Shown here in pieces: positions 18,982 to 26,956 of a stretch of DNA of 36,115 bases (its first letter is position 1; each line of letters begins with the position of its first letter). The stretch is from a virus. The notes beneath the pieces are model-generated. The model did no database searches and had not been told where the DNA came from. It was given only the letters and a program-made list of their open reading frames with translations. The stretch spans positions 1-36,115 of IMG/VR virus record IMGVR_UViG_3300044832_000096; one strand, 5' to 3'. Both the position numbers and the translations under genes were made by a program.

Positions 18982-19895
18982 AGCGACAGGTACGCGGACG
19001 CGGACTGGACGGTGAGCGTGCCCGCGACCGGCGCCGGGTCAGACGTCGTCATCTCGATCACACTTGTCGAGTTGGCCGGCAGGTTCCACCAGGTCGAGCC
19101 CCACTGCAGCGCGTTACGTCTGGGCGAGCCGATCGTCGAGCCGGCGGTCGTGTAGACCACGCTCTGCCAGTCGGTGTCGATCGTGAGCGTGTCGCCGGCG
19201 TTCAGTGCGATCGAGACCCCGATCCATGGCGCGCCGGCGATCGACAGGTTCGAGATCACCGGGTTCGTGCACGGCCCCGTGACGATCAGCAGCGGCCGGG
19301 ACTCAAAGCGCCCGGAGTTGACGACGTTGAGGATCGCGCCGACACCGCCCGCCCCGAGCGACCAGGGCACCGCCGCCGGGATCGCGAGACCGCCGCCGAC
19401 CGCGGCCGGCAGCGCCGCGCTCTGACTCAGCGACGGTGCCGCATACCAGCGCGGATCGGTCGAGTGCAGCAGCGTCGACGCGACGGTCCCGCCGGCGAGC
19501 ACCCGGTTGATGTCGATCGGACAGTTGTGCTTGCGCGGACGGCACAGCCGGCAGAAAGTGCCGGAGGGCAACTGCAGCCACAGCGGTGTCTCCGTGACGC
19601 CGCCGGGGCCGAACACGCCCCCGAGTGCCTGCGCCGCATGGTCGAGACTGGTCCCGTCCGATTGGACGGCCTGCACGATCGTGATGTCAGCGCCCGGCAG
19701 GATGTCGAGCCCGGCGAACTCGCCCTGGTCCAGTGCGCGCTGCACGTCGCCGGTCGCGACGTCGGGCATGTCGATCGTCAGGCTTTGGAGCTGGTACGGG
19801 GTGCCGTGGACGATCCCGCCGAACGTCAGCCCGCCATATGAGAGCTGGTAGGGGGTGAGTGCTGGGGGGGCGAGGCTTGGGTTCGGGAACGCCAT
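18978..19895 (-). CDS. Distal tail protein
   Basis: A 305-aa protein immediately after the tape measure, with the distal-tail (Dit-like) pattern. The start is ALTPYQLSYGGLTFGGIVHG, then LQSLTIDMPDVATGDVQRAL. The C-terminal galectin-like part is RPLLIVTGPCTNPVISNLSI, LNAGDTLTIDTDWQSVVYT and STWWNLPANSTSVIEM. It joins tail tube to tip. Confidence 0.75.
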   Translation of the reverse strand: MAFPNPSLAPPALTPYQLSYGGLTFGGIVHGTPYQLQSLTIDMPDVATGDVQRALDQGEFAGLDILPGADITIVQAVQSDGTSLDHAAQALGGVFGPGGVTETPLWLQLPSGTFCRLCRPRKHNCPIDINRVLAGGTVASTLLHSTDPRWYAAPSLSQSAALPAAVGGGLAIPAAVPWSLGAGGVGAILNVVNSGRFESRPLLIVTGPCTNPVISNLSIAGAPWIGVSIALNAGDTLTIDTDWQSVVYTTAGSTIGSPRRNALQWGSTWWNLPANSTSVIEMTTSDPAPVAGTLTVQSASAYLSL

Positions 19896-19917
19896 GCGCC
19901 TCCTAGAAGGGATGGGC

Positions 19918-20010
19918 TTTGGAGAGGGAAGCGGTGGCAGGGGTGCGGGCGGTGGTACGTCCCCGGGCGGTGCGGGCGGGCGCTACTGCGAGGATCAGAC
20001 TGTGGAGATC
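19918..20010 (+). repeat. Cassette repeat, copy L11
   Basis: GGCTTTGGAGAGGGAAGCGG, GTCCCCGGGCGG, then CTGCGAGGATCAGACTGTGG A. Confidence 0.72.
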
Positions 20011-20020
20011 CGGCGGCCGC

Positions 20021-20048
20021 GGGAAAGAAAGAAGCGGCTTTCTTTCCC
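20021..20048. terminator. Strong hairpin between tape measure and distal tail genes
   Basis: GGGAAAGAAAG (20021-20031) and CTTTCTTTCCC (20038-20048) form a perfect 11-bp stem with a 6-nt loop. It is a likely transcript-processing or partial terminator site, placed where a gene would stand between L11 and R11. Confidence 0.65.
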
Positions 20049-20155
20049 TCATCCTCAGCCCGTAACCGCCGTGACCAGCGCTCGGCCCGGAGCCACGATC
20101 AGCACCAGCCGCGGCTGACCTGACGCGCCCCGCCCGCCCTCTCTCCAGAGCGCCG
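20049..20155 (-). repeat. Cassette repeat, copy R11 (pair with L11)
   Basis: On the minus strand: GGCGCTCTGGAGAGAGGGCG, then CGGTTACGGGCTGAGGATG. It contains a hairpin-flanked gap instead of a gene. Confidence 0.6.
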
Positions 20156-20160
20156 TCTCC

Positions 20161-23100
20161 CTACCCCGGAACCGGTACCGCTGGAGCAACCGGCAACGCC
20201 CCTGTCCGTAGCGTCCACCCCACCTCTGCGAACAGTTGTGCGGCGGTCATGCTGCCGGCGCCGTAGATCGTGAAGTTGAAGTTCGGTGAGACCGCGGTTG
20301 GGCTGCCAGCGGTGGGCGTGCCCGCGGCGTTGGCTTTCGCCTGCGCGAGTGCGAGTGTGGCGGCGGCCTGCGCCTCGGCGAGCGTGCCCTTTGCCCCCGC
20401 CTGCGCCAGTCCCACGGCCGCCTTCGCCTGCTGTAGCGCCGAGCCGGTCGCTGCCTTGTCGACGATGCCCTGCGCTGCGGCGATCGCCTTGTCGGCCGAT
20501 TGGGTGACGACGTCGAGGTTCGTCTGCGCGTGCGCGGCGACCAGGCTCGCGCCGGTCAGTCCCGCTTCGGCCTGGCGGTCGAGGGTGACGGCGGTCGCGT
20601 CGGCGATCTGCTTGGCGCTGTCCTGGGCGGTCTTCGAGATGTTGGCCGCCTGCTTGTTCAGGACGGTCGCCTCGTGCGCCTCTTTCGCCGCCTCGCGCTT
20701 CGCGCCCGCGGCGACAGCAGCAGCGTGCAGCTCCTTGGTCAGCTGCGCCTGGGCCTGCTTGTGAACGGCCACAAGCTCTTTCGAGAGCGCGGCCAGCTCG
20801 CGGGAGTGATCGTGGGAGAGCGAGTGCTCGATCTTCGAGAGCCCCGCCAGGTGCGCGGCGAACAATGCGGAGTCGAGGCTCTTGAGCGACCCGGAGTGGA
20901 TCGCGGTCAGCATCTTGTTCAGCAGCGAGGTGCCGGCCTTGAAATCAGAGGTCTGCCTGGCCAGCTCCGCCTTCTGCGCGGCGTTCTGGGTGCTGACCTG
21001 GGCTTTCGCGTTCGCGAGCCACACCGCCTGGTCGGCTCTCTGCAGCACCAGGCCTTGCGCCAAGGACGACTTCTGGTTGGCGATCGTTGTCGCGAGGGCG
21101 GCCTTCTGAGAGGCGATCTCCTGGGCGACGGCGGCCTTCTGGTCGGCCGGCACGTGCTTGCCCTTGACCGATGCGCGCTCCTCCGCGATCGTGTTCGCGA
21201 GCGCCGCCTTCTCCCCCGCGATCTTGTTCTGAAGCGCTGCCTTTTCCGCGGCGACCTTCTCGGCGAACAGGCCCTTCTCGGTCGCGATCTCCTGGATCAG
21301 CGCGGCCTTGCGGATCGCGGCGATCTGCGCCGCGGTCAGGGCCGGGGCGGCGGCCACGGTTCCGCTTCCCGTTCCCGCGATCGTGCCGGCAGTCCCGGCG
21401 GCGATCGACGCGAGGAAGTTCGAGAACCTGATCCCGCCCGCGAGCGGGGTGTTGTGCGACTGGCCGAGGGCGTAGCGGTCGATCGGCAGCCCGTACTGCG
21501 ATCCCGATCCCTGCGCGAATCCCATCTCGATCCCGCCCGAGCCGCGGCCCTGCGCGATCGCCTGCCCTCTCGCGACGGTCTCGCCTGCGTGGGCGAGCAG
21601 GGTCGCGCCGTTCTCCAATGCCGTGTAGACAAGCTCGCCCTTGTGAGCGCCGGTCGTGAGACGCTCCTCGATCGTCTGGCCGAACCCCTGGAAGGACATG
21701 ATCTTCTCGATCACCCCGGCGCCGATCGCTCCGAGCGGCCCGGAGAATCCGAAGTCGACGCCCTGGTCGGTGCGGCTGCGCGAGACCCCGGACGCGCCCG
21801 CGAACGGGTTGATGTAGGCGGGGACCTGGACGACGGGGGCGCCGGTTCCGCCTGGGGTGCCGAGCCCGCTGCCGGCCGGCTCGCTCAGGTACTTGCCCGA
21901 GGTGTAGGTCGTCCACGGCTGCCAGTTCGTGCCGCCGTGGCTCATCGAATAGGCGATCCGGGCGTTCGTCGCCGGGTCGTACAGATTCGTGCTGGCGTAC
22001 TGAGGGTTGGCGGACGCGGCGACGTTGATCTGCCACAGCCCGCGCGAGTCCTCCTGCGATCCCGGGTTGTAGCGGTTGGTCGGGATCCCCGAGGACTCCG
22101 CCTCGGCGACCCTGACGGCGGTGTCGAGCGCGCTGCCGCGAAAGCCGGCCGCATACGCGATCGCCCGGATTTGATTCGGGGTCAGGGCCGCTGACGCGAT
22201 GCTCGCGCCGACCGACGCGCCGAACGCCTTGACGGTCGCGGCCTTCGCGACGCTAGCGATCGCCGGCGGTCCGGTGTCAGCAGCGATGTTCGCCTGCTGC
22301 TGCGCGTACGTCTCCCCGCCGCGGTTTCCCAGTCCCGTTGTGCCGGACGACTGGGGCAGCGAGATGCCAGCCGGGGGCGAGATTCCGTGAAAGCCAGTCG
22401 GCGTCTGATAGCCGGAATAGCGCGAGCCCGGGGTCGCGCCGGCCGGGTTCCCCGCCCCGCCAGCCCCGCCGAGCTGATGGGCGGCCACGCCAGCCGCGAC
22501 AGCCACACCGGCGACCAGACCAGCCGGGCCGAGAATGCCCAGGAACGATGCGGCCGCGGTCGCGTTCGCGGTCTCGATCGCCGTGTCGGCCACCGTGACC
22601 TCGGTCACGGCCGCTGTCTCCGCCACGCCGATCTCCGTCGCGGCGGTGCCTGCAGCCGTCCCGGTGGTGGCGAATGACGTGGTCGCCGTCGTGTTCGCGG
22701 TCACCGTGCGCGCGCTCGCCCCTTCGACTGCGGTCGCCTCGGTCCCGGCCGCAGTGACGCCCTTCGCCGCGTTGCCCTGCATGTTGAGCGCGTTCGCGTC
22801 GGCTGCGGCGGACTGCTTGGTGAACAGGCCGATCACCTTGTTCACAGCCGACTCGACGCCGGAGGCGAAGCTCTTGACGTGTGAGCCGGCGGTCACGAAC
22901 GACTGGCCGAACGCCGCCATCTTGTTGACCGTGAAAACGGCGATCGCCGGCCCGAGGATCCCGACGACAACGGCGCCGAGCGCGATCAGCACCGCCTTGT
23001 GATCGGTGACGAACGTGGTCGCCTTGATGAACCATCCGATCATCGAGGTCACGATCGGGATCAGGACCGTGCCGATCCGCGTGCCGAGATCTGACACCTC

Positions 23101-24393
23101 GGCCTTCAGGACCTGCTCCTCGACGTGCAGGGTGCGCGACTGCTTGGCGGCCGCGTCCTGCGCCGCGCCATGCTTGGAGACCGATCCGGTCGCCTTGTCG
23201 TAGGCGGCGGGCCCGGCCTTGATCACGGCGAGCATCTGCCTGGCGGCGCCGGCCCCGAACAGGTGCGAGACGGTCAGGAGCTGCTGCTGCTGGGTCAGGC
23301 CGGAGAGCTTCGGGTGCAGCTGCTCGATCACCGAGCGCATCCCCATGAAGCGGCCGTTGGCGTCGAACACCGACAGCCCGAGGTCGTGCTGGGCTGCGGT
23401 CGCCGCCTTGGACGGTTTCAGCAGCGAGTTCATCGCCCCGTTCAGGGCTGCCATCGCCGCGCGGCCCGTGACGCCCTGGTTGGTCATGTCGACCAGCAGC
23501 CCCGCGAGCTGCCCGACCGACCCGCTTGTCTCCCCGAGCTTCGAGCGGACCTTCTCCAGCTGGTTGGCGAGCGTGTCGACGCCCTGCCCGGTCGCCGCGG
23601 AGGCTTGGAACAGCACGTCGGTGACATGGGCGGCGTCGCCGGTCTGCAGCTTGAACGCCTGCATGATCCCGGCGGTCGCCTGGGTCGCGGTCCCGAGGTC
23701 GATCTGCTTGCCAGTCGCGAGCGCGTCCGCGGCGGCCATCACCCGCGACGCCTGCGCTGCAGTGAGCGCATGCCCCTCGGTCGCCTTCAACTGGCCGGCT
23801 ACGCTCGCGAACGCCCTGGCCATCTGCTGGGCGGTGAACTCCGACGCGCCGCCGGTCTTCAGGAACGCGTCGCCGATCTTCGCGGCGGAGGTGACCGAGG
23901 TGTTCGATGCGGCCGCGATCGCCGCGTCCGCCGACTGCATCGACTGGCCGAGATGGATCGCGGCGCCCGCCGTCAGGATCGCGGCGCCCGCAACACCGGC
24001 GAGCGCGATCCCACCGAGATGATGAAGCGTGCCCGCCAGGCCCGAGGATTTGCGGTCAACATGCTCGGCCGCGCTGGCGGACTTCTCCAGGCCGCCCGAG
24101 AGCGCGCCCAACGGCAGGCCGGTGGCCGACAGCGCGCCGGCGAGCTTCGAGAGCCCTCCCGACATGCCCTTGTGCAAACCGTCGCCGGCGCGCTTGCCGT
24201 CCTTCTCAAGGTCGCCGGCGAGCTTGCCCGACTCGCGGGTGACGCCGGTGCGCAGGTTCGTGCCGGCCGCGGCACCGGCGAGGCCCGCGTCCTTGTGGAA
24301 CCCGCTGAGCCCGGCCGCGGTCTCCTTTTTCAGCGCGCTCTCGAACCCGGTGGTGACCGGGACGATCAGGACTTCAGCGGTCCCGACTAGCAC
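20161..24393 (-). CDS. Tail tape measure protein with lysozyme-like and degenerate M23-like domains
   Basis: A 1410-aa protein that sets tail length. Residues about 150-340 are the TP901-type tape-measure core (AAIAAASNTSVTSAAKIGDA, QASAATGQGVDTLANQLEKV). Hydrophobic spans follow near 430-500 (TSMIGWFIKATTF, VLIALGAVVVGILGPAIAVF). Residues about 738-838 are lysozyme-like: AVRVAEAESSGIPTNRYNPG, DSRGLWQINV, TNWQPWTTY, with Glu as the probable catalyst. About 865-960 resembles an M23 fold (QGVDFGFSG, LLAHAGETVARGQAIAQG) but lacks the H-x-G and HLH zinc ligands, so it is probably inactive. From about 1015 on it is Ala/Lys coiled coil. It would remodel peptidoglycan during DNA entry. Confidence 0.9.
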   Translation of the reverse strand: MLVGTAEVLIVPVTTGFESALKKETAAGLSGFHKDAGLAGAAAGTNLRTGVTRESGKLAGDLEKDGKRAGDGLHKGMSGGLSKLAGALSATGLPLGALSGGLEKSASAAEHVDRKSSGLAGTLHHLGGIALAGVAGAAILTAGAAIHLGQSMQSADAAIAAASNTSVTSAAKIGDAFLKTGGASEFTAQQMARAFASVAGQLKATEGHALTAAQASRVMAAADALATGKQIDLGTATQATAGIMQAFKLQTGDAAHVTDVLFQASAATGQGVDTLANQLEKVRSKLGETSGSVGQLAGLLVDMTNQGVTGRAAMAALNGAMNSLLKPSKAATAAQHDLGLSVFDANGRFMGMRSVIEQLHPKLSGLTQQQQLLTVSHLFGAGAARQMLAVIKAGPAAYDKATGSVSKHGAAQDAAAKQSRTLHVEEQVLKAEVSDLGTRIGTVLIPIVTSMIGWFIKATTFVTDHKAVLIALGAVVVGILGPAIAVFTVNKMAAFGQSFVTAGSHVKSFASGVESAVNKVIGLFTKQSAAADANALNMQGNAAKGVTAAGTEATAVEGASARTVTANTTATTSFATTGTAAGTAATEIGVAETAAVTEVTVADTAIETANATAAASFLGILGPAGLVAGVAVAAGVAAHQLGGAGGAGNPAGATPGSRYSGYQTPTGFHGISPPAGISLPQSSGTTGLGNRGGETYAQQQANIAADTGPPAIASVAKAATVKAFGASVGASIASAALTPNQIRAIAYAAGFRGSALDTAVRVAEAESSGIPTNRYNPGSQEDSRGLWQINVAASANPQYASTNLYDPATNARIAYSMSHGGTNWQPWTTYTSGKYLSEPAGSGLGTPGGTGAPVVQVPAYINPFAGASGVSRSRTDQGVDFGFSGPLGAIGAGVIEKIMSFQGFGQTIEERLTTGAHKGELVYTALENGATLLAHAGETVARGQAIAQGRGSGGIEMGFAQGSGSQYGLPIDRYALGQSHNTPLAGGIRFSNFLASIAAGTAGTIAGTGSGTVAAAPALTAAQIAAIRKAALIQEIATEKGLFAEKVAAEKAALQNKIAGEKAALANTIAEERASVKGKHVPADQKAAVAQEIASQKAALATTIANQKSSLAQGLVLQRADQAVWLANAKAQVSTQNAAQKAELARQTSDFKAGTSLLNKMLTAIHSGSLKSLDSALFAAHLAGLSKIEHSLSHDHSRELAALSKELVAVHKQAQAQLTKELHAAAVAAGAKREAAKEAHEATVLNKQAANISKTAQDSAKQIADATAVTLDRQAEAGLTGASLVAAHAQTNLDVVTQSADKAIAAAQGIVDKAATGSALQQAKAAVGLAQAGAKGTLAEAQAAATLALAQAKANAAGTPTAGSPTAVSPNFNFTIYGAGSMTAAQLFAEVGWTLRTGALPVAPAVPVPG

Positions 24394-24431
24394 CGGCGCT
24401 CACCTGCCCTTCTCGGTCTGTCTTATGCTGT

Positions 24432-24494
24432 GGAACTGCGGCTGTGAGGAGTGGCGGGCGGTGCCCGCAAACGGCGAGAGTCAGTGCTGTGGAG
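24432..24494 (+). repeat. Cassette repeat, copy L12
   Basis: GGAACTGCGGCTGTGAGGAG, then AAACGGCGAGAGTCAGTGCT and GTGGA. It flanks a plus-strand gene, with R12 on the other side. Confidence 0.78.
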
Positions 24495-24528
24495 GATCGC
24501 CCGCGGCGGGAGTACGGTTGAATCGACG

Positions 24529-24765
24529 ATGAGCGACCTCTCGATCAGCCAGCTCGTGGCGGCTGGGCTCGCCGAACGTCGAGCAGCGATCTACGCGATG
24601 CACGAGCTGGCCCAGCGCGTCAACGCGGCCGAGCACCTCGATACGGCGGTCCGACGCCTGGCGGCCGCGCTCGACCCGGATGGAGACGACTGGAGCACCG
24701 AGCGCCTGCAGACCGAGCTGACCGAGGCGATCCTCGATGCGCTGGCGAAAGTCCGCTACGCGTAG
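24529..24765 (+). CDS. Small helical protein on the opposite strand, in an inverted-repeat cassette
   Basis: A 78-aa protein (LSISQLVAAGLAERRAAIYA, AEHLDTAVRRLAAALDPDGD, LQTELTEAILDALAKVRYA), all helix and acidic. I do not recognise it. It stands on the plus strand between the tail chaperone and tape measure genes, which normally adjoin, and is bracketed by inverted repeats with identical inner ends (AGTGCTGTGGA). A 35-codon ORF through L12 ends in a TGA overlapping this ATG, and another frame from GTG 24451 runs into it, so the true start could be earlier. Confidence 0.68.
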   Translation: MSDLSISQLVAAGLAERRAAIYAMHELAQRVNAAEHLDTAVRRLAAALDPDGDDWSTERLQTELTEAILDALAKVRYA

Positions 24766-24771
24766 CGGACC

Positions 24772-24864
24772 GTCCACAGCACTGATCCTGCCGTTCGCCC
24801 ACACCATCGGCCGGGGCTCACCTAACCGCCCCGCCGCCGTCGCCTCTCTCAAAGCCCGCAGTTC
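24772..24864 (-). repeat. Cassette repeat, copy R12
   Basis: On the minus strand: GAACTGCGGGCTTTGAGAGA, CCCCGGCCGATGG, GGCAGGATCAGTGCTGTGGA. The outer end overlaps the stop of the chaperone frameshift frame. Confidence 0.78.
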
Positions 24865-25198
24865 ACTCGCCGTACGTGACCGCTCCGAGCGTTGCGTCCT
24901 GCCGTTCTGCCTCTGCTATCGCTTCAGCGTCTAGCCCCCAGCGCTCACGGTCGTGCTCCTCTGCCTCCTGGCGCTCCAGCGGGCGGGCGAGCAGCTCGTC
25001 GACGCTCGCGCGAGCCTCAGCCCGAGAGAGCGGCGAGTCGTCGAGGATCAGCGCGTAGACGACGTCGAGCGCTAGGTAGAGCGGGAGCCCTTCGAGCGTG
25101 ACCCCTTGGAGCGTGCAGCGGCCCGAGATGTCCTCTTCGCAGGCGAGCCAGTAGAGGCAGAGGCGGGCGGCCGTCGGGTAGGGCGCGATGAGTAGAAC
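24863..25198 (-). CDS. Tail assembly chaperone, downstream frame (probable -1 frameshift product)
   Basis: Downstream of the chaperone ORF the -1 frame is open from about 25200 to a TGA at 24863-24865. It reads ...LIAPYPTAARLCLYWLAC, then GVTLEGLPLYLALDVVYALI, then a charged end. It has no plausible ATG/GTG/TTG start near its 5' end and overlaps the first ORF by about 125 nt. This is the G/T arrangement of siphophage tail chaperones that precede the tape measure. I could not pick a convincing slippery heptamer by eye, so the exact slip site is open. Confidence 0.6.
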   Translation of the reverse strand, partial: VLLIAPYPTAARLCLYWLACEEDISGRCTLQGVTLEGLPLYLALDVVYALILDDSPLSRAEARASVDELLARPLERQEAEEHDRERWGLDAEAIAEAERQDATLGAVTYGE

Positions 25199-25521
25199 TC
25201 GACGAGCTGGCGGTACATCGTGACCAGCGCGCCCGCGTCGATCATCACGTCGTTGCGGTCAAGGAACGCCTTGAACGGCTCCTGGTCGCCTTCGAGCAGG
25301 CACTTGTCGACGTAGTCGAGGATCGGCCCGAGCGGAATGTTGCCCTCGGTGTCGGTGTGACGGATGATGTCCAGCGCGGCGCCGGTCGCGACGACGGGCC
25401 GGAAGCGGAACGTCTCGGCCACCTCCTCGCGCTCGAGCGTGTAGCCGACGAGCGTTATCTCGAGCAGCTCGAGGTCCAGCTCCTGGGGGTCCTCCACGCG
25501 TCCGATGACGATCGGGTCCAT
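25072..25521 (-). CDS. Tail assembly chaperone, first ORF (G-like)
   Basis: A 149-aa protein. The folded N-terminal part (QELDLELLEITLVGYTLERE, AETFRFRPVVATGAALDIIR, ILDYVDKCLLEGDQEPFKAF) has the character of actinophage tail assembly chaperones. The last 40 residues are Arg/Ser/Lys-rich (RTSRAAARSKGSRSKGS) and look like the out-of-frame end past the frameshift region. AAGGAG lies 7 nt before the ATG. It binds the tape measure during tail assembly. Confidence 0.75.
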   Translation of the reverse strand: MDPIVIGRVEDPQELDLELLEITLVGYTLEREEVAETFRFRPVVATGAALDIIRHTDTEGNIPLGPILDYVDKCLLEGDQEPFKAFLDRNDVMIDAGALVTMYRQLVEFYSSRPTRRPPASASTGSPAKRTSRAAARSKGSRSKGSRST

Positions 25522-25696
25522 GGTTGTGCTCCTTCTGTGGGATGGCTAGGCGCGCCGACTGGCGGCGCTGACTGCGGGCATCGAGGGAGGGATGGGCTTG
25601 GCGCTGCTGTGAGAGCTGCCGCGCGGCGCCATCCCGAGGTGGCCGCGCGGCCTGCTGGCGGCCGTCTTGGCGGGACGCCTGCAGGTCGGAAAGGGG

Positions 25697-26104
25697 TCAG
25701 CCCGCGAGATGCAGGTTGTCTGAGAGGAAGCGGTTCGGGCCGGTGCCGGGGTGGAACTTGCCCGCGAAGCGCCCGCCGATCCCGAACGGCAGCGGGTGCC
25801 CCCAGGCGCCGGGAATGTCGTGCGGCTCGGTGCCGTTGTGGACGAACAGCGAGTAGGAGATCCGCTTCGGGCTGCAGGGGGTCGTGTCTGACTGGATCCG
25901 GATCGCCAGCTCGACCCCGAGCGTCTCCGCGCGCTTGACGATCGAGTCCTGCAAACAGCCGGTCCGGCGCGGGGCCTGCTGCTTGGCGGCTGACTGGACG
26001 CGGGTGGCGCGCTCGATCAGGTGGCGGCCGACGGGCCCTGACGGGGAGCGCAGCAGCTCGGCCATCTTGGCGCCGTCGATGATCAGCTTGAAAGGTCCGG
26101 ACAC
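25697..26104 (-). CDS. HK97 gp10-like tail completion protein
   Basis: A 135-aa protein of the gp10-like fold. The N-terminal helices RHLIERATRVQSAAKQQAP are followed by RTGCLQDSIVKRAE and a beta part with YSLFVHNGTEPHDI, the usual YA-x-x-E/H-x-G region of this family. It connects head and tail. The 175 nt after its stop (25522-25696) hold only a weak outer-end repeat trace (CATCGAGGGAGGGATGGGCT) and the chaperone ribosome site. Confidence 0.72.
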   Translation of the reverse strand: MSGPFKLIIDGAKMAELLRSPSGPVGRHLIERATRVQSAAKQQAPRRTGCLQDSIVKRAETLGVELAIRIQSDTTPCSPKRISYSLFVHNGTEPHDIPGAWGHPLPFGIGGRFAGKFHPGTGPNRFLSDNLHLAG

Positions 26105-26125
26105 AGCGCGCTAGGCTCCTTGCTT

Positions 26126-26458
26126 GTGGCTCTCACCACTGACGATGTGAACGCTGTCGTGGCGCAATGGGAGGAATGGACCGCTGACGCGGGGTTCGCA
26201 CTCTCGATCGAGGTCCGCGACGATTGCCCCGACGCGGTGATGGTCGGCGAGGATGCGATCGGGCTCGGCGCTCGGCTCCCATCCTCGCTCTACTGCCAGG
26301 TGCAGATCCGCCGCGGCGAGGTCCTCGTGTTCGACGAACGCCTGCCGTATGACCGCGAAGCACTGCAAGCATCGGTGTCGGTGCTGGCCAGGACGATCGC
26401 GGCGAAGCTGGACGGAGGGGAACTGCCTGCTGGGGTGGGTGTGGGGTCGGGTGGCTGA
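26126..26458 (+). CDS. Plus-strand insert gene 1, unknown
   Basis: A 110-aa acidic protein from GTG 26126: VNAVVAQWEEWTADAGFALS, SLYCQVQIRRGEVLVFDERL, ALQASVSVLARTIAAKLDGG. It has a mixed alpha/beta pattern not recognised as a family. It is divergent from the gp10-like gene with only about 20 bp between starts. The Gly-rich tail (ELPAGVGVGSGG) is encoded by a cassette repeat, and its TGA lies inside the GTGGCTGAG where the next gene starts. Confidence 0.62.
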   Translation: MALTTDDVNAVVAQWEEWTADAGFALSIEVRDDCPDAVMVGEDAIGLGARLPSSLYCQVQIRRGEVLVFDERLPYDREALQASVSVLARTIAAKLDGGELPAGVGVGSGG

Positions 26459-26495
26459 GGAAGGACGTGGGATTGAGGGGACGGGCGGGAAGCGC
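26421..26495 (+). repeat. Cassette repeat, copy R14 (plus-strand orientation)
   Basis: GGAACTGCCTGCTGGGGTGG, then GTGGCTGAGGAAGGACGTGG and GAGGGGACGGGCGG. It has the same order of blocks as R3 and R5, upstream of the gene that follows. Confidence 0.65.
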
Positions 26496-26756
26496 TGGAC
26501 TTTGCGATGGGAGGAAGATCTGAGCTGGGGGCCGTATCTCGTGGTCGAGCCCGACGATCTGCCCATCCGGCATCCCCACGCCGTCGACGATGGTGACCCG
26601 GAGTCCATCGAGGTCATGCCGGTCAGCGACCACGAGGCGGTGTGCAACGCTGCGAGCTGGCTGGTCAACGGGGTGATGGGCGGTTGGAACTTCCCCGCGA
26701 TCAATGAGCTGCGCGCGGCGCTAGACCGCTCGCCGTCTAGCTCAGCGACAGGCTGA
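26451..26756 (+). CDS. Plus-strand insert gene 2, unknown
   Basis: GTG 26451 lies in GTGGCTGA, which also holds the stop of gene 1. The N-terminus VAEEGRGIEGTGG is repeat-encoded. The rest (WGPYLVVEPDDLPIRH, DHEAVCNAASWLVNGVMGGW, INELRAALDRS) is an acidic alpha/beta protein of unknown family. The end of the gene carries one copy of the 19-bp direct repeat. Stop and next start overlap as TGATG. Confidence 0.55.
   Translation: MAEEGRGIEGTGGKRWTLRWEEDLSWGPYLVVEPDDLPIRHPHAVDDGDPESIEVMPVSDHEAVCNAASWLVNGVMGGWNFPAINELRAALDRSPSSSATG
26738..26756. repeat. 19-bp direct repeat, copy 1
   Basis: TAGCTCAGCGACAGGCTGA, identical to 26954-26972. Here it encodes the last codons and stop of insert gene 2. Confidence 0.9.
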
Positions 26757-26956
26757 TGCACGTCACGAACAAGCAGCTCGGCGATCTCGTGGTCGCGCTG
26801 ATGGTCGCCGCCGAGGAAGGCGCGCTACGCAACGAAGGTTTGGCGAGGACGCTTGAGGCCGAGTGCCGGGTCAGGGGCATCGACATCGTTGAGTTGCCCT
26901 ACGGGCACGGAACCACCACGCCCGAGCGCTGGCTTGAGAGCTACCTACAGCTTTAG
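26756..26956 (+). CDS. Plus-strand insert gene 3, flanked by 19-bp direct repeats
   Basis: A 66-aa protein: VTNKQLGDLVVALMVAAEEG, ARTLEAECRVRGIDIVELPY, WLESYLQL. It is helical and acidic and its family is not recognised. It starts with TGATG coupling to gene 2. Its stop overlaps the minus-strand tail terminator stop. The gene occupies exactly the space between two identical 19-bp copies, so it appears to have been added last. Confidence 0.65.
   Translation: MHVTNKQLGDLVVALMVAAEEGALRNEGLARTLEAECRVRGIDIVELPYGHGTTTPERWLESYLQL

Noticed and set aside
21520-21790. Active M23 endopeptidase domain in the tape measure
   Set aside because: The fold-like pattern is present, but the H-x-G-x-D first ligand and the HLHFE motif are replaced, so activity is unlikely.
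20500-22194. Long plus-strand open frame (564 codons) opposite the tape measure gene
   Set aside because: It is antisense to a well-supported protein, is very Arg/Gly/Leu-rich as expected for a shadow frame in GC-rich DNA, and has no recognisable domain.
23125-24390. Plus-strand open frame of 421 codons opposite the tape measure N-terminus
   Set aside because: Shadow of the tape measure; composition is typical of antisense GC-rich DNA and no domain is visible.
25522-25696. Possible 28-codon gene (MAPRGSSHSS...) between gp10-like and chaperone genes
   Set aside because: Short, low-complexity and basic, without a clear ribosome site; the region also contains a weak repeat trace.
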